Under the pieces are notes generated by a model, which worked only from the letters and a program-made list of their open reading frames with translations, searched no databases and had not been told where the DNA came from. From an uncultured Bacilli bacterium (GTDB taxonomy: Bacteria; Bacillota_I; Bacilli_A; RF39; UBA660), in NCBI GenBank assembly GCA_934167785.1, contig CAKPLX010000008.1, forward strand, positions 1 through 33,147: DNA of 33,147 bases. Direction: 5' to 3'. Numbering within the stretch: position 1 is the first letter of the stretch; the number at the start of each line of letters is the position of its first letter. Both the position numbers and the translations under genes were made by a program. Of this stretch, positions 1-8,003 are shown piece after piece.

Positions 1-28
1 ATGTGCATTTTCTTATGAAAATACACAT
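1..28. repeat. Imperfect inverted repeat at left edge
   Basis: Two 12-base arms (1-12 and 17-28) pair around a 4-base loop with one mismatch. The following bases 30-60 carry two direct copies of a TGCACTT motif. It lies downstream of the XRE gene and could be its terminator, but any T-run would fall outside the window. The TGTGCA/TGCACA vocabulary recurs near 30330 and 31240. Confidence 0.5.
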
Positions 29-105
29 TTTGGGTCGTAATGCACTTAATTGTGCACTTTATTTAGAATTCAACGAACAAAAAGAAAATAATAAGCAAAA
101 ACTTA

Positions 106-459
106 TTATCGCATCTTCTTCACAATTAAACTAACATATCTCTTAACATCTTTTATCAACTTTGCATATAAATTAGGATAATGTCTGATCTCATTAATAA
201 TATCAATATCATCTCTTGAAACAGCCCCTATATATTCGCTACCATCCTCAGTCACAACAGGAACCTCTCTACCAAGTAAATAATCAGTAGTAGTCTCAAA
301 AATATCAGCTAATATACAAAAAGTCTCTAAACTAGGTGTTCTAGTACCATTTTCATACCCACAAATAGATACTTTTGTAACACCAATCATATCACCTAGC
401 TCTTGCTGACTCATACCCTTTTCTAATCTCATATCTTTTATTCTTTTACCAATTAACAT
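106..459 (-). CDS. XRE-family HTH transcriptional regulator
   Basis: This 117-residue protein is a cytoplasmic DNA-binding regulator. Residues about 6-60 form a classic XRE/Cro-CI helix-turn-helix, with the MSQQELGDMIGVTKVSI helix pair, the YENGTRTPS turn and the TTDYLLGR end of the five-helix domain. The remaining ~55 residues are a short C-terminal region of unknown role. The ATG follows a GAGGG Shine-Dalgarno. A perfect hyphenated palindrome sits just upstream (482-495), so autoregulation is likely. What else it controls cannot be seen; the nearest genes are two tiny membrane proteins and a dead insertion element. The family assignment is sure, the target is unknown. Confidence 0.92.
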   Translation of the reverse strand: MLIGKRIKDMRLEKGMSQQELGDMIGVTKVSICGYENGTRTPSLETFCILADIFETTTDYLLGREVPVVTEDGSEYIGAVSRDDIDIINEIRHYPNLYAKLIKDVKRYVSLIVKKMR

Positions 460-481
460 AAAAATCCCTCACTTACCTTCT

Positions 482-495
482 GGTAACAAATTACC
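482..495. promoter_or_regulatory. Candidate operator of the XRE regulator
   Basis: GGTAACAAATTACC is a perfect hyphenated palindrome (5-base arms, 4-base centre), 23 bases upstream of the XRE start codon. Another GGTAA half-site lies close by on the minus strand. Position and symmetry fit an autoregulatory operator for an XRE dimer; binding is inferred. Confidence 0.45.
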
Positions 496-610
496 GATTG
501 TTAATAAAAAATTTAATTTAATTTAAAGGCCTTTTTAATTAGATTAAACTAACAAGTAATATTATGCCATGCTTTATATATTTTTGCAATACTTTTTTCT
601 TGTTTTTTTG

Positions 611-645
611 AAAAAAAAGACTAAAACTTAAATAAAGTTTTAATC
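611..645 (-). terminator. Intrinsic terminator after the tiny-gene pair
   Basis: On the minus strand an 11-base stem (635-645 with 619-629, one G-T wobble) with a 5-base loop is followed by eight T residues (611-618). It lies about 70 bases past the stop of the tiny gene at 714 and closes that transcription unit. Confidence 0.75.
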
Positions 646-713
646 CTTAAAATATTCTATTTATTAGCAACTTTAATACAAAAAATAGAAAGAAAAAATA
701 AAATTAAATCATT

Positions 714-833
714 TTAAAAGAAACAAGATCCTAATATAATAGCAAGTAATATATATAGTACTATTATAATTAAAAATCCATTTCCAACACCTGAACAATT
801 ATTATTGCAGGTATTATTACAATTAGAAGACAT
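714..833 (-). CDS. Tiny Cys/Asn-rich membrane protein, YjcZ-like
   Basis: This 39-residue gene starts at an ATG preceded by a strong GGGAGGT Shine-Dalgarno with 7-base spacing. The N-terminal half is hydrophilic, with three Cys and many Asn. It is followed by GVGNGFLIIIVLYILLAIIL, one transmembrane helix resembling the helix of the YjcZ/tiny-TM family of sporulation-associated Bacillus proteins (TIGR01732 type), and it ends GSCFF. The spaced cysteines might bind metal or form disulfides, which is inference. It is the second gene of a two-gene unit, 24 bases after the first, and is closed by a terminator. Existence is well supported by the SD, terminator and composition; the role in sporulation is by family analogy only. 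Confidence 0.75.
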   Translation of the reverse strand: MSSNCNNTCNNNCSGVGNGFLIIIVLYILLAIILGSCFF

Positions 834-857
834 AATATTCACCTCCCTTATATTTCA

Positions 858-938
858 TTAAATCCACGCACCTAGTATGATAATAAGTAAAATAAATAAT
901 ACCAATACAATAGCCGCTGAAGATCCATATCCATTCAT
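858..938 (-). CDS. Tiny membrane protein, YjcZ/tiny-TM family
   Basis: This 26-residue protein reads MNGYGSSAAI followed by VLVLFILLIIILGAWI. That is very close to the signature of the YjcZ-type tiny transmembrane proteins (Gly/Tyr-rich start, then VLFILLIIxG helix) found in sporulating Bacillota. The start codon follows a run of six G (945-950), an adequate Shine-Dalgarno at 6-base spacing. A sigma-A-like promoter lies at 969-997 and a second tiny gene follows. In Bacillus, members are expressed in sporulation, but their biochemical role is not established. Family membership is fairly sure; whether this organism sporulates is not visible here. Confidence 0.8.
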   Translation of the reverse strand: MNGYGSSAAIVLVLFILLIIILGAWI

Positions 939-968
939 TGATATCCCCCCTTTTCTTCTTTCATGATT

Positions 969-997
969 ATTTTATGGAAATTTAATAAAAATGTGAA
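969..997 (-). promoter_or_regulatory. Sigma-A-like promoter of the tiny-gene pair
   Basis: On the minus strand TTCACA (992-997), a 17-base spacer and TAAAAT (969-974) match the housekeeping consensus at 5 of 6 positions each. It lies 31 bases before the first tiny gene. The same stretch also contains CATAAAATA, which fits a sporulation-sigma (SigK-type) -10, so the sigma factor is uncertain. Confidence 0.6.
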
Positions 998-1067
998 TAC
1001 TATTCCCCATACAAAAAAGAGTTGGATTGAATCGACCACAAAAAGTTAGACAGTTTATAAATAGTTT

Positions 1068-1935
1068 CTAATTAGAGGATTGTAACCTGTAATTTACGGG
1101 TGACAATCCTTTTAATTTTTCTTTAATTCTATCACAATTATAATAATTAATATAGTCATCTATTGCTGAAATTAATTCATCCATTGTTTTATATTTGTCT
1201 TCTTGATCATAAAACATTTCTGTTTTGAGTAATCCGAAAAAGTTTTCCATCATACAATTATCCATACTATTTCCTTTTCTAGACATGCTCTGTTTTATTC
1301 CTTTGCTTTTTAATCTTTGTTGGTAAGATTGATGTTAATGTTGCCATCCTTGATCTGAGTACAATATTAATCCTTCAAGATTATCGTTTTTGTCAAAGGC
1401 TCTATTAAGCATATCGTTTATTTGTTCTAAATTAGGTGATATAGAAATATTATGGGATACTACTTCACCATTATATCCGTCTAATATTGGTGTTAAATAA
1501 CATTTTTCTCCACAAAGATTAAACTCGGTCACATCTGTATACCATTTTTCATTAGGTTTATCTGCATAAAACTCACGATTAATGTAGCTATCAGCTATTT
1601 TACCAAAAGTTCCTTTATATGATTAATATTCTATTTTATTTCTTTTTAAAGGTTTTTAAACTTAATTTAACCATTATTATATAAACCTTTTTATGATTTA
1701 CATTATAACCTTGATTTCTTAATTCTAATGTAATTCTACGATAACCATATCTTTCTTTATTATTTATAAATATTTCTTTTATTTTATCTATTATTTCCTT
1801 ATTTTTATCATCTTTATCTATTTTAGATAAAGTATAATAATATACTGATTTAGCTAAACCAGATACTTTTAGAAGAATCATTAATGGATATTTTAGCCAA
1901 AGTTCACTTACAACATTTACTTTTTCTTCTGTTGT
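1068..1935 (-). pseudogene. IS3-family transposase orfB (DDE integrase), broken
   Basis: Reading across frames restores an IS150-type orfB: an HTH_21 segment (KERYGYRRITLELRNQGYNV), the catalytic core with first Asp in WYTDVTEF, second Asp in LYSDQGWQ, and the Glu in ENFFGLLKTE, then the rve_3 tail ending LSPVNYRL. The catalytic triad is present, but the frame is broken by a stop or frameshift after LKTFKKK (about 1636) and by an in-frame TAA after DQGWQH (about 1335). No functional transposase can be made. The boundary with orfA is approximate because IS3 orfB is normally reached by programmed frameshifting. Confidence 0.85.
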
Positions 1936-2409
1936 TGATTATTCCTTGCTTGAACAACGGCTCTCAATTTTTTTGAGTATTCTAACTCGGCTTTCAAATA
2001 TAAATTTTCTTGTTCTAATCTTTTTATTTTTTCATCTTTTGTTTCATTATCTTTTTTCTTTATCACTTTAGGCATAGTTGACCGTCCTCGCTTTCGTTCA
2101 ACTATATTATAACCCATTTTTTTATATTTTTTTATCCAAGAGTGTAACATTCCATCACTCGGCAAGCCGATATCCAACGATACTACCCAAATGGCTTCAT
2201 TATTAATTAAAACCCTATCTATTGCATCTTATTTTATATATTTAGGATAGCTTTTATTTTTATTTAATCCATGCTTATCTATTAAACAACACAAATATTG
2301 CACACCATGAACTGATATATTATATTTTTTTTGAAAGCATAATTCTTGATAATCCTAATTTACTATCATTATATAAATTTATTTTATCTTCATAGCTTAA
2401 TTTACTCAT
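1917..2409 (-). pseudogene. IS3-family transposase orfA (HTH), broken
   Basis: The ATG at 2407-2409 opens a frame starting MSKLSYEDKINLY. A run of eight A near 2330 shifts the frame by one base; the next frame continues as a helix-turn-helix region but meets a TAA after KYIK (about 2230). It then continues as LDIGLPSDGMLHSWIKKYKK, KRGRSTM and a C-terminal coiled-coil (EKIKRLEQENLYLKAELEYS). This is the normal order for IS3 OrfA: HTH followed by a leucine-zipper-like segment. One frameshift plus one stop make it non-functional. Confidence 0.8.
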
Positions 2410-2449
2410 ATAAAAACCCCGTTTCTATGGCCAAGAAACGGAGGTCATA

Positions 2450-3148
2450 TCAGATTTGATCCCTCTTCTTACTACGTTTAATAAATAAATAAATAAATAA
2501 ACCAATCCCCAATAATATTAAAATAATTGGAAAATAAGTAAATATACCAAAATTTTGAATCATTTCATACAAACTTTTTTTTCGATCAGTTAAATCCAAT
2601 GACAAATATAAAAATTTATCATGATAATTATTTCTATCTATCCTCCAAATATAGGTATAATTATTAGAATTATCAGCATTAGTATCAACTAATTTATATC
2701 TAGAATGGATTTTAACCACAATTTCATCTAAATTATCATATCGCTCAAATGCCTGATTAACTTTACTGGTAGAAAGTATTAAATTATTTTTTCTTTGCGA
2801 AACAGTTACATATTTGTAACTACCACTCGTAATATAGTCATTTTGGAAAGTATTAAAAGAATGTAAATGCTGAAAAGTGATTGCATCATTTAGTGCACTT
2901 TTTTTCTGATCATAGTAAACAACTCCATCCAATTTTTGATTAAAAATTGAAGAATCATCAGCATCTTTATTAATAGGAAGATAAGAAACATAATCCCTTA
3001 TTGCTACAGTATCAGCAGATGTACTAGATTTTAAAATAACTTGTTCGTTGATACGATCATAATGATCAATATCTAAATTATATTGAACCGTACACCCAGA
3101 GCAAAACAAAATCAACAAAAGAACAAACATTAAACTTCTCTTTTCCAT
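2450..3148 (-). CDS. Membrane-anchored lipoprotein-like protein, last gene of the T4SS-like locus
   Basis: This 232-residue protein has an N-terminal hydrophobic signal with CSGC at its end (Cys19). That resembles a lipobox but has Cys at -3, so lipidation is probable rather than certain. A ~180-residue extracytoplasmic domain rich in beta-type residues follows, then a C-terminal helix (about 202-224) and a basic tail KRSKKRDQI. The start has a GGAGGAG Shine-Dalgarno 8 bases after the stop of the wall-enzyme gene, so it belongs to that operon. Its TGA stop is made of the first three bases of the adjoining IS element, so the original C-terminus may have been altered. I do not recognise the family; the lipoprotein-with-C-terminal-anchor layout recalls DUF3153 proteins only loosely. 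Confidence 0.75.
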   Translation of the reverse strand: MEKRSLMFVLLLILFCSGCTVQYNLDIDHYDRINEQVILKSSTSADTVAIRDYVSYLPINKDADDSSIFNQKLDGVVYYDQKKSALNDAITFQHLHSFNTFQNDYITSGSYKYVTVSQRKNNLILSTSKVNQAFERYDNLDEIVVKIHSRYKLVDTNADNSNNYTYIWRIDRNNYHDKFLYLSLDLTDRKKSLYEMIQNFGIFTYFPIILILLGIGLFIYLFIKRSKKRDQI

Positions 3149-3156
3149 ATCTCCTC

Positions 3157-5328
3157 CTATTTATTATAATAATTATAAACTATGCTAGAAATTTCTTTAA
3201 TGTTATTAATTGCACCATTGGAATCAGAAGTAGTTGACATCACCGAAATAACATAATCTGCACCACTACTATAAACAATAGCTGAATCATTTTGAACACC
3301 TTGCGCAGGAATTTCACCCGTTTTGTTAGCAACAGTTCCATTAGAAACACCAGCTGGTATTTTTGATCTAGTATTCTGATTCTTTAAAAAACTTAACATT
3401 GTTTTAGAATACTTAGCCGAAATCAAAGAACTATTATATATTTTTTCCAGTAACACACCTGTATCCCTAGCACTGGTATAGTTATCAATACCACTATTAG
3501 TATAATTTCCTCCAAAAAGACGATTTAATTGTGTACTAGAATATCCATTTTTAGTAATATATTTATTAACAACCGAAATTCCTCCAATCGTTTCAATAAC
3601 ATTATTAGTATTAGCATTTGAACTTTGTTCAATCATTAGCTTAGCATCACTTTTGATCTTATTCTCAAGAATATCACCATTTTTTACCTTATCATATGCA
3701 GAAGCCAAAACAAACAATTTGATTGAACTAGCCGAATTCATCTTTCTACTAGCATTAATATCTACCACTTTCTTAGTTTTTAAATTCTTAATATAAACAG
3801 ACCAAGTTCCAGAAACTGCACTATTTGAAATGTAATTATTAATTTGAACCTGCAAATTATCCCCTGTAGAAATAGCAGATGAAGAACTGCTACTTACACT
3901 TCCTCTCTTATTTCCCGTAGATGGATTAGTATCTTTACAAGTATTTTTATAAAAATTAGACATATCTATATAATTATACCCAGCCTCATTACCATGAACA
4001 GAAAAATTCAAATCACCATCACTACCACCAGATTCAGCAGTAATAACAGTCCCATCACCATTATTTTTAACTACCAAACGAACGTGACTATCAGTGTCAA
4101 GCATAATGTCACCTGGTTTAGCTTTTGTTACATCAATATGAGGCCCATATTCCATTTCATAAGTAGAAGGACCCCCAAAAGAATTAGTACATCCATTTCG
4201 TATAGCCCATGAAACAAATCCAGAACAATCCATACCATAGTAAGGATGTGTTTTTTTATCGCTATCACAACTTGAAGAAGATGCTCCCCATTGAGATCCA
4301 ACACCAACAGAAGATCTGTCACCTCCCCAACAATAACCTAAATAATATCCCATTTGTTCCAATCCATAAACAAGTGATTGACCAGCCGCAGCTACACCAT
4401 CTCCAGTACCATAACCAGCCTTATCAACTTCATTATTAATAAAAGAATTTAAATTAGTAATTTCAGAAGAGGTTAAAGTCCTATTCAATATATTCAGTCC
4501 TTGATGACCTAAATTATAATTAGACAAACTAGTCAAAGTACTGCTACAATTAGATGTAACCCCATTTGCGGTAGCTAAAGTAGCCCCTTCATCACCATAA
4601 AAATAATCAAGTATACTTTTATAATCATAATTTTTTTCTGTGGCCAAATACCATGCACCATATTGACTCATACCATTTCCATGAGAACTAGTATGAGGAG
4701 CAGCTAAATAAATCTTAGCAACTTTAGAATCAACCCAACTTGACGGAATTTTTAAATTATCATCATGTCCTTGACAAATATAATAGTCTGAACTATCTTT
4801 TTTATCCCAACAAAAAGCGTCATACTGAGTACTATAAACTTTACTGTCCAAAACCATTACTTGTCCACTAGTATCAGTAGCTGCTTTTTTCATATTCTCA
4901 TCAGGATTGGATTTATAAACTTGAAAGTTTTCCCCATTACCAACAACACAATTACCGCTTGAATCTTTACTGACATTAGCAAGTACATAACTCCTAGCAG
5001 CAACAGCCCCCGCTTTATAGGTCTCAAAATTCGTATCAACCATTCCACCAATTTCTCCATTTACAACACCTGCAACATATTCATCAATATCCATTGATCC
5101 TTGTCCCTCAATAGTAATTGAGTTACATATTTCTCCTACTGACTGAGATCTAACGCAAGAACTATTAGAAGAATCATCTCCGTCCAATAATCCCAAACAA
5201 AACAATACTGCTATAAACAACGGAATAAAAAGTAAAAATACCAAAAAAGTGGTACCCCCACCAGTAACAAAAAACAAAAAAATCTTCTTTTTCAATAAGT
5301 TTTTTAAAAAATCTTCTTTATTCTTCAT
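3157..5328 (-). CDS. Three-domain wall enzyme: SpoIID + NlpC/P60 + serine PBP/beta-lactamase-like
   Basis: This 723-residue peptidoglycan enzyme has an N-terminal cytoplasmic stub and one TM helix (about 17-47). Domain 1 (about 65-255) is SpoIID-like, with VVNGEIGG (Glu92, candidate transglycosylase acid), AARSYVL and SHGNGMSQYGA. Domain 2 (about 305-465) is NlpC/P60, with catalytic MDCSGFV (Cys368) and DSHVRLV (His415). A Ser-rich linker follows. Domain 3 (about 490-723) has the class A serine-acyltransferase motifs: SSIK (Ser534, Lys537), a Ser-x-Asn (569-571) and KTG near the end. I see no clear Glu166-type residue, so a DD-peptidase-like activity is likelier than beta-lactamase. It sits where T4SS loci carry a VirB1/TcpG-type hydrolase, downstream of VirB4. 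Combining three wall chemistries in one chain is unusual. SD is GGTGATG; the gene starts 24 bases after virB4. Confidence 0.88.
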   Translation of the reverse strand: MKNKEDFLKNLLKKKIFLFFVTGGGTTFLVFLLFIPLFIAVLFCLGLLDGDDSSNSSCVRSQSVGEICNSITIEGQGSMDIDEYVAGVVNGEIGGMVDTNFETYKAGAVAARSYVLANVSKDSSGNCVVGNGENFQVYKSNPDENMKKAATDTSGQVMVLDSKVYSTQYDAFCWDKKDSSDYYICQGHDDNLKIPSSWVDSKVAKIYLAAPHTSSHGNGMSQYGAWYLATEKNYDYKSILDYFYGDEGATLATANGVTSNCSSTLTSLSNYNLGHQGLNILNRTLTSSEITNLNSFINNEVDKAGYGTGDGVAAAGQSLVYGLEQMGYYLGYCWGGDRSSVGVGSQWGASSSSCDSDKKTHPYYGMDCSGFVSWAIRNGCTNSFGGPSTYEMEYGPHIDVTKAKPGDIMLDTDSHVRLVVKNNGDGTVITAESGGSDGDLNFSVHGNEAGYNYIDMSNFYKNTCKDTNPSTGNKRGSVSSSSSSAISTGDNLQVQINNYISNSAVSGTWSVYIKNLKTKKVVDINASRKMNSASSIKLFVLASAYDKVKNGDILENKIKSDAKLMIEQSSNANTNNVIETIGGISVVNKYITKNGYSSTQLNRLFGGNYTNSGIDNYTSARDTGVLLEKIYNSSLISAKYSKTMLSFLKNQNTRSKIPAGVSNGTVANKTGEIPAQGVQNDSAIVYSSGADYVISVMSTTSDSNGAINNIKEISSIVYNYYNK

Positions 5329-5352
5329 CTACATCACCACTTTTATAAAAAA

Positions 5353-7137
5353 TTAAAATCCACCACCTGAACCAAACGATTCTAACTCTTCCTCACTGAC
5401 AACTACATTAATTTGCATTCTCCTACTACCACATACAAACAATGCATCCCCTTGATTGTAACGTTTAATCCCTTCTCTTTCGTTATCATTCAAATCAACC
5501 AACATCGATAAATCATCAACAGATTGCTTTTTCAATCCCATAATTAAATAATAAGAAGCATTATCAAAAATAGCCTTACCGTGAACTATAATATCCTCGC
5601 CAACAAAGTCACTAGGTTGTTGAGTGATTATAATAGTACCTGTATTATATTTTCTAGCTCTTCTTTGAACCTGAGCTAAAAATTCAGCACCAAGCGTATT
5701 CTTTGCACTTAAAAGTACATGAGCTTCATCAACCGACAATACAGTATTTACACTAGGATTTAAACATAAACCCCACGCATACTTCAAAACATTAAATAAT
5801 AAAGCATTTCTGATATTAGCATCACTATTCATTAATTCTTTAATGTTAAATACTAAAAAATCTCCGTTAGCATCTACACTAGTATGACCATTAAAATAAT
5901 ATTTCAACTCTCTCGTAAAAGGACGAATCTTTATCTCAAGCCGTTCCATAATATCTCTTTCACGAGTTTTTTCAGTCATTGAACGAAGTCTACCAATTAT
6001 AGTTGCATAAACATCATCAAAAATAGGAAAATCATTAGAAGTAAAATGACTAAAATCAGAATTAAAATTAATACCAAATCGAGCATATGTATCTTGAACC
6101 ACTTCACTAAACATATTTAAAACATCTTCTTCTATATCTGGAGAATAATATTTCATAAATGCTTTTAAATTTTGCAAAGTTCGATTCAAAACAGTATAGC
6201 CTAAGCCATTCTTTATATCCTCTTCATCTGCATCAACAACAATATCAAGTGGATTAATTAATCCATAGGCACCACCCTTACCTAAGTCAACAACTTGTCC
6301 ACCATACATATTCGTCATCTCACTAATTTCACCTTCAGGATCAATAGCAACAATCTGATAACCATTGCGAATATGGCTTCTAAGCATTAATTTTGCAGCA
6401 GTACTCTTTCCAGACCCAGAAGTACCAAGAATAATCATATTGGCATTATTTCTATTATTTTCTTTTCTAATTTGATATAAAAATTGATTAAATAAAACTA
6501 CTCCACCAGAAAAATCAACACCAAGTAAGGTAGATAATCCTTCATCTTTAATACTATCAAAAATAAAAGGATACATAGCAGCCATAGTAGAAGCTGGCAT
6601 AGGAGTTCCAATTCTTTGCTCTATTTCTTGAGGTTCAAAAATAGGAAGCATCGATTTCAATACTCTTTCTTGCTCAAATCGCAACGGAATTGCACGCATT
6701 TCCATAGCATCCAAATAATTTTTTAAAGAAAGTTTTTTACTATCTAACTGATCTTTTGTATCAGCTGTAACCATTAAATGCATTTGAAAATCGAAAGTTT
6801 TTGTTTGACTTGCCGTAAATTGTTGAATATAGTATTCTAAACTTTCAACATCTTGTCGAATTCTTTCTTGTATAGTAACATCTTTTTCTTGCTGATACTT
6901 AGCTTTTAAATCCGCAATTTCTTTATTCAACATCTTGGATAAAACAGAAAAAGGAAGCGGCATATGCTTAATAATCAGCTTAACTCCAGACATATTTGTG
7001 AGATTAGCCAAATAACCATGAGAGATATACCTAGGATATGAAACTACAGTTAATATGGTTGCATATTTATCACTAATGCTAAAATCAGCCGACCGAAATT
7101 CTATTCCCTTAGGAGCAATTTCACTTTTAAACATCAT
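5353..7137 (-). CDS. VirB4/TraC-family T4SS ATPase, C-terminal (motor) part
   Basis: This 594-residue cytoplasmic AAA-type ATPase energises type IV secretion. Walker A is GTSGSGKST (238-246) and Walker B is TVLSVDEAH (Asp470, Glu471). Later motifs include TIIITQQPSD (501-510) and the arginine-rich QRRARKYNTG. Residues 1-220 match the middle of VirB4 (IAPKGIEF, FDFQMHLMVTADTK). The true VirB4 N-terminus is encoded by the preceding gene, with which it overlaps by four bases (ATGA). The protein ends with a Gly-rich tail. The family is certain. VirB4, PrgI, VirB6 and an NlpC hydrolase in this order are the standard core of Gram-positive conjugative systems. Confidence 0.93.
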   Translation of the reverse strand: MMFKSEIAPKGIEFRSADFSISDKYATILTVVSYPRYISHGYLANLTNMSGVKLIIKHMPLPFSVLSKMLNKEIADLKAKYQQEKDVTIQERIRQDVESLEYYIQQFTASQTKTFDFQMHLMVTADTKDQLDSKKLSLKNYLDAMEMRAIPLRFEQERVLKSMLPIFEPQEIEQRIGTPMPASTMAAMYPFIFDSIKDEGLSTLLGVDFSGGVVLFNQFLYQIRKENNRNNANMIILGTSGSGKSTAAKLMLRSHIRNGYQIVAIDPEGEISEMTNMYGGQVVDLGKGGAYGLINPLDIVVDADEEDIKNGLGYTVLNRTLQNLKAFMKYYSPDIEEDVLNMFSEVVQDTYARFGINFNSDFSHFTSNDFPIFDDVYATIIGRLRSMTEKTRERDIMERLEIKIRPFTRELKYYFNGHTSVDANGDFLVFNIKELMNSDANIRNALLFNVLKYAWGLCLNPSVNTVLSVDEAHVLLSAKNTLGAEFLAQVQRRARKYNTGTIIITQQPSDFVGEDIIVHGKAIFDNASYYLIMGLKKQSVDDLSMLVDLNDNEREGIKRYNQGDALFVCGSRRMQINVVVSEEELESFGSGGGF

Positions 7138-7694
7138 TCACTAATCACCGTCCCAAAATCAGTTCTCATTCCCCCATTCAAAAAATTATCTAAAATAGTC
7201 CTTAAATCATCATTAGACGTTTGGGCACTATCCAATCCACAATTAGCAAGTCCCGTAATAACAGTACGAAGTCTTTTTTGAATCATTTCTAAATTTTTCT
7301 CACGAAACAAAATATAATATTCTGTATCAGTAACATTATTATCCATAAAATTATTTGCTTTCATTATATCCTGATTAATCAATTTTCGAATAACAGGATC
7401 TTGTGTCTGATTATATAATAATTGTAACCTAGCTAAATATCCGGAAATATCAACTGGCCTATCAGCACTAATTAGCCAAAAATCAAAATCAACAGTATTA
7501 TAAAAATTCTTAAGCCCAATAATAACATTATCTTGTGTTCCTTGATCTAAAATAAAGATATTTCTAGGGCGAATCTTAACTCCTGTTACTCTAGTTTTGT
7601 TATCTAAAATAATCATACCATTTTCTATTGCCTTAACCGGAATCCAATCCTCTGTATATTTACTTTTTGGATTTTGTATCTTTGAATTGTTCAT
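7134..7694 (-). CDS. VirB4 N-terminal domain as a separate protein
   Basis: This 186-residue protein, starting MNNSKIQNPK, has features of the N-terminal membrane-interacting domain of Gram-positive VirB4/TraC proteins: DWIPVKAIENGMIIL, GVKIRPRNIFILD, FDFWLISADRPVDI, DTEYYILFREKN and a C-terminal ILDNFLNGG. It stops exactly where the motor half starts (ATGA overlap), giving a two-chain VirB4. I chose the ATG at 7692-7694 because of the upstream GGAGAGG; the longer open frame starting at 7814 only overlaps the PrgI gene. It overlaps PrgI by 35 bases. A clean overlap rather than a ragged frameshift suggests a stable split with translational coupling, though an ancient frameshift cannot be excluded. 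Confidence 0.85.
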   Translation of the reverse strand: MNNSKIQNPKSKYTEDWIPVKAIENGMIILDNKTRVTGVKIRPRNIFILDQGTQDNVIIGLKNFYNTVDFDFWLISADRPVDISGYLARLQLLYNQTQDPVIRKLINQDIMKANNFMDNNVTDTEYYILFREKNLEMIQKRLRTVITGLANCGLDSAQTSNDDLRTILDNFLNGGMRTDFGTVISE

Positions 7695-7986
7695 AAAAAC
7701 ACCAACCTCTCCACACATACCTACGCCTTTCCGCATAAAAATGATAAATACTACATAAAGCACATAAAACATTGTGATAATTAGGAATTGGAAAAACCAA
7801 TAATCCACAAACACATCCAGGCAATATTCCTAAAGAAACAGCAACTAAATTACCAGAAGGAACTATTGCTAAAATAATTAAAGACAGCCCAACCCCACAG
7901 CAAAACAGCATCAAATCAAACGGCCTAAAGATATTAAATATTAAAGTTCCCTTTTTAGCATTAGCTGGTACCAAATAACCATTCAC
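7660..7986 (-). CDS. PrgI-family T4SS inner-membrane protein
   Basis: This 108-residue protein begins with a short amphipathic segment (YLVPANAKKGTLIFNIFRPF) and has two adjacent TM helices (about 24-43 and 46-65). It ends with PIPNYHN and a basic RRRYVWRGW motif, the layout of PrgI/TcpE proteins that pair with VirB4 and VirB6 in Gram-positive type IV systems. The start is GTG at 7984-7986 with SD GGAGTG; a nearby ATG is followed at once by TAG. It begins 17 bases after the VirB6-like stop and its 3' end overlaps the VirB4 N-domain gene, implying translational coupling. Small size and hydrophobicity limit certainty, but context makes the call strong. Confidence 0.82.
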   Translation of the reverse strand: MNGYLVPANAKKGTLIFNIFRPFDLMLFCCGVGLSLIILAIVPSGNLVAVSLGILPGCVCGLLVFPIPNYHNVLCALCSIYHFYAERRRYVWRGWCFYEQFKDTKSKK

Positions 7987-8003
7987 TACATATCACACTC
8001 CTT

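Larger units (their letters stand above)
1028..2452 (-). mobile_element. Degenerate IS3-family (IS150-like) insertion sequence
   Basis: The ends read TGAATCGACC (left, from 1028) and, inward from 2452 on the minus strand, TGATATGACC. They are related imperfect terminal inverted repeats of IS3 style. The bases flanking both ends are GAT (1025-1027 and 2453-2455), consistent with a 3-bp target duplication, though three bases is weak evidence. Inside are broken orfA and orfB transposase frames. The size, about 1.4 kb, is normal for the family. The element is dead: several stops and frameshifts interrupt both frames. Confidence 0.85.

Noticed and set aside
3994..4439. Plus-strand open frames inside the wall-enzyme gene, and a minus-strand frame at 4128-4322
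   Set aside because: They lie antisense to, or in another frame of, a gene with clear catalytic motifs, lack ribosome sites and have low-complexity composition.
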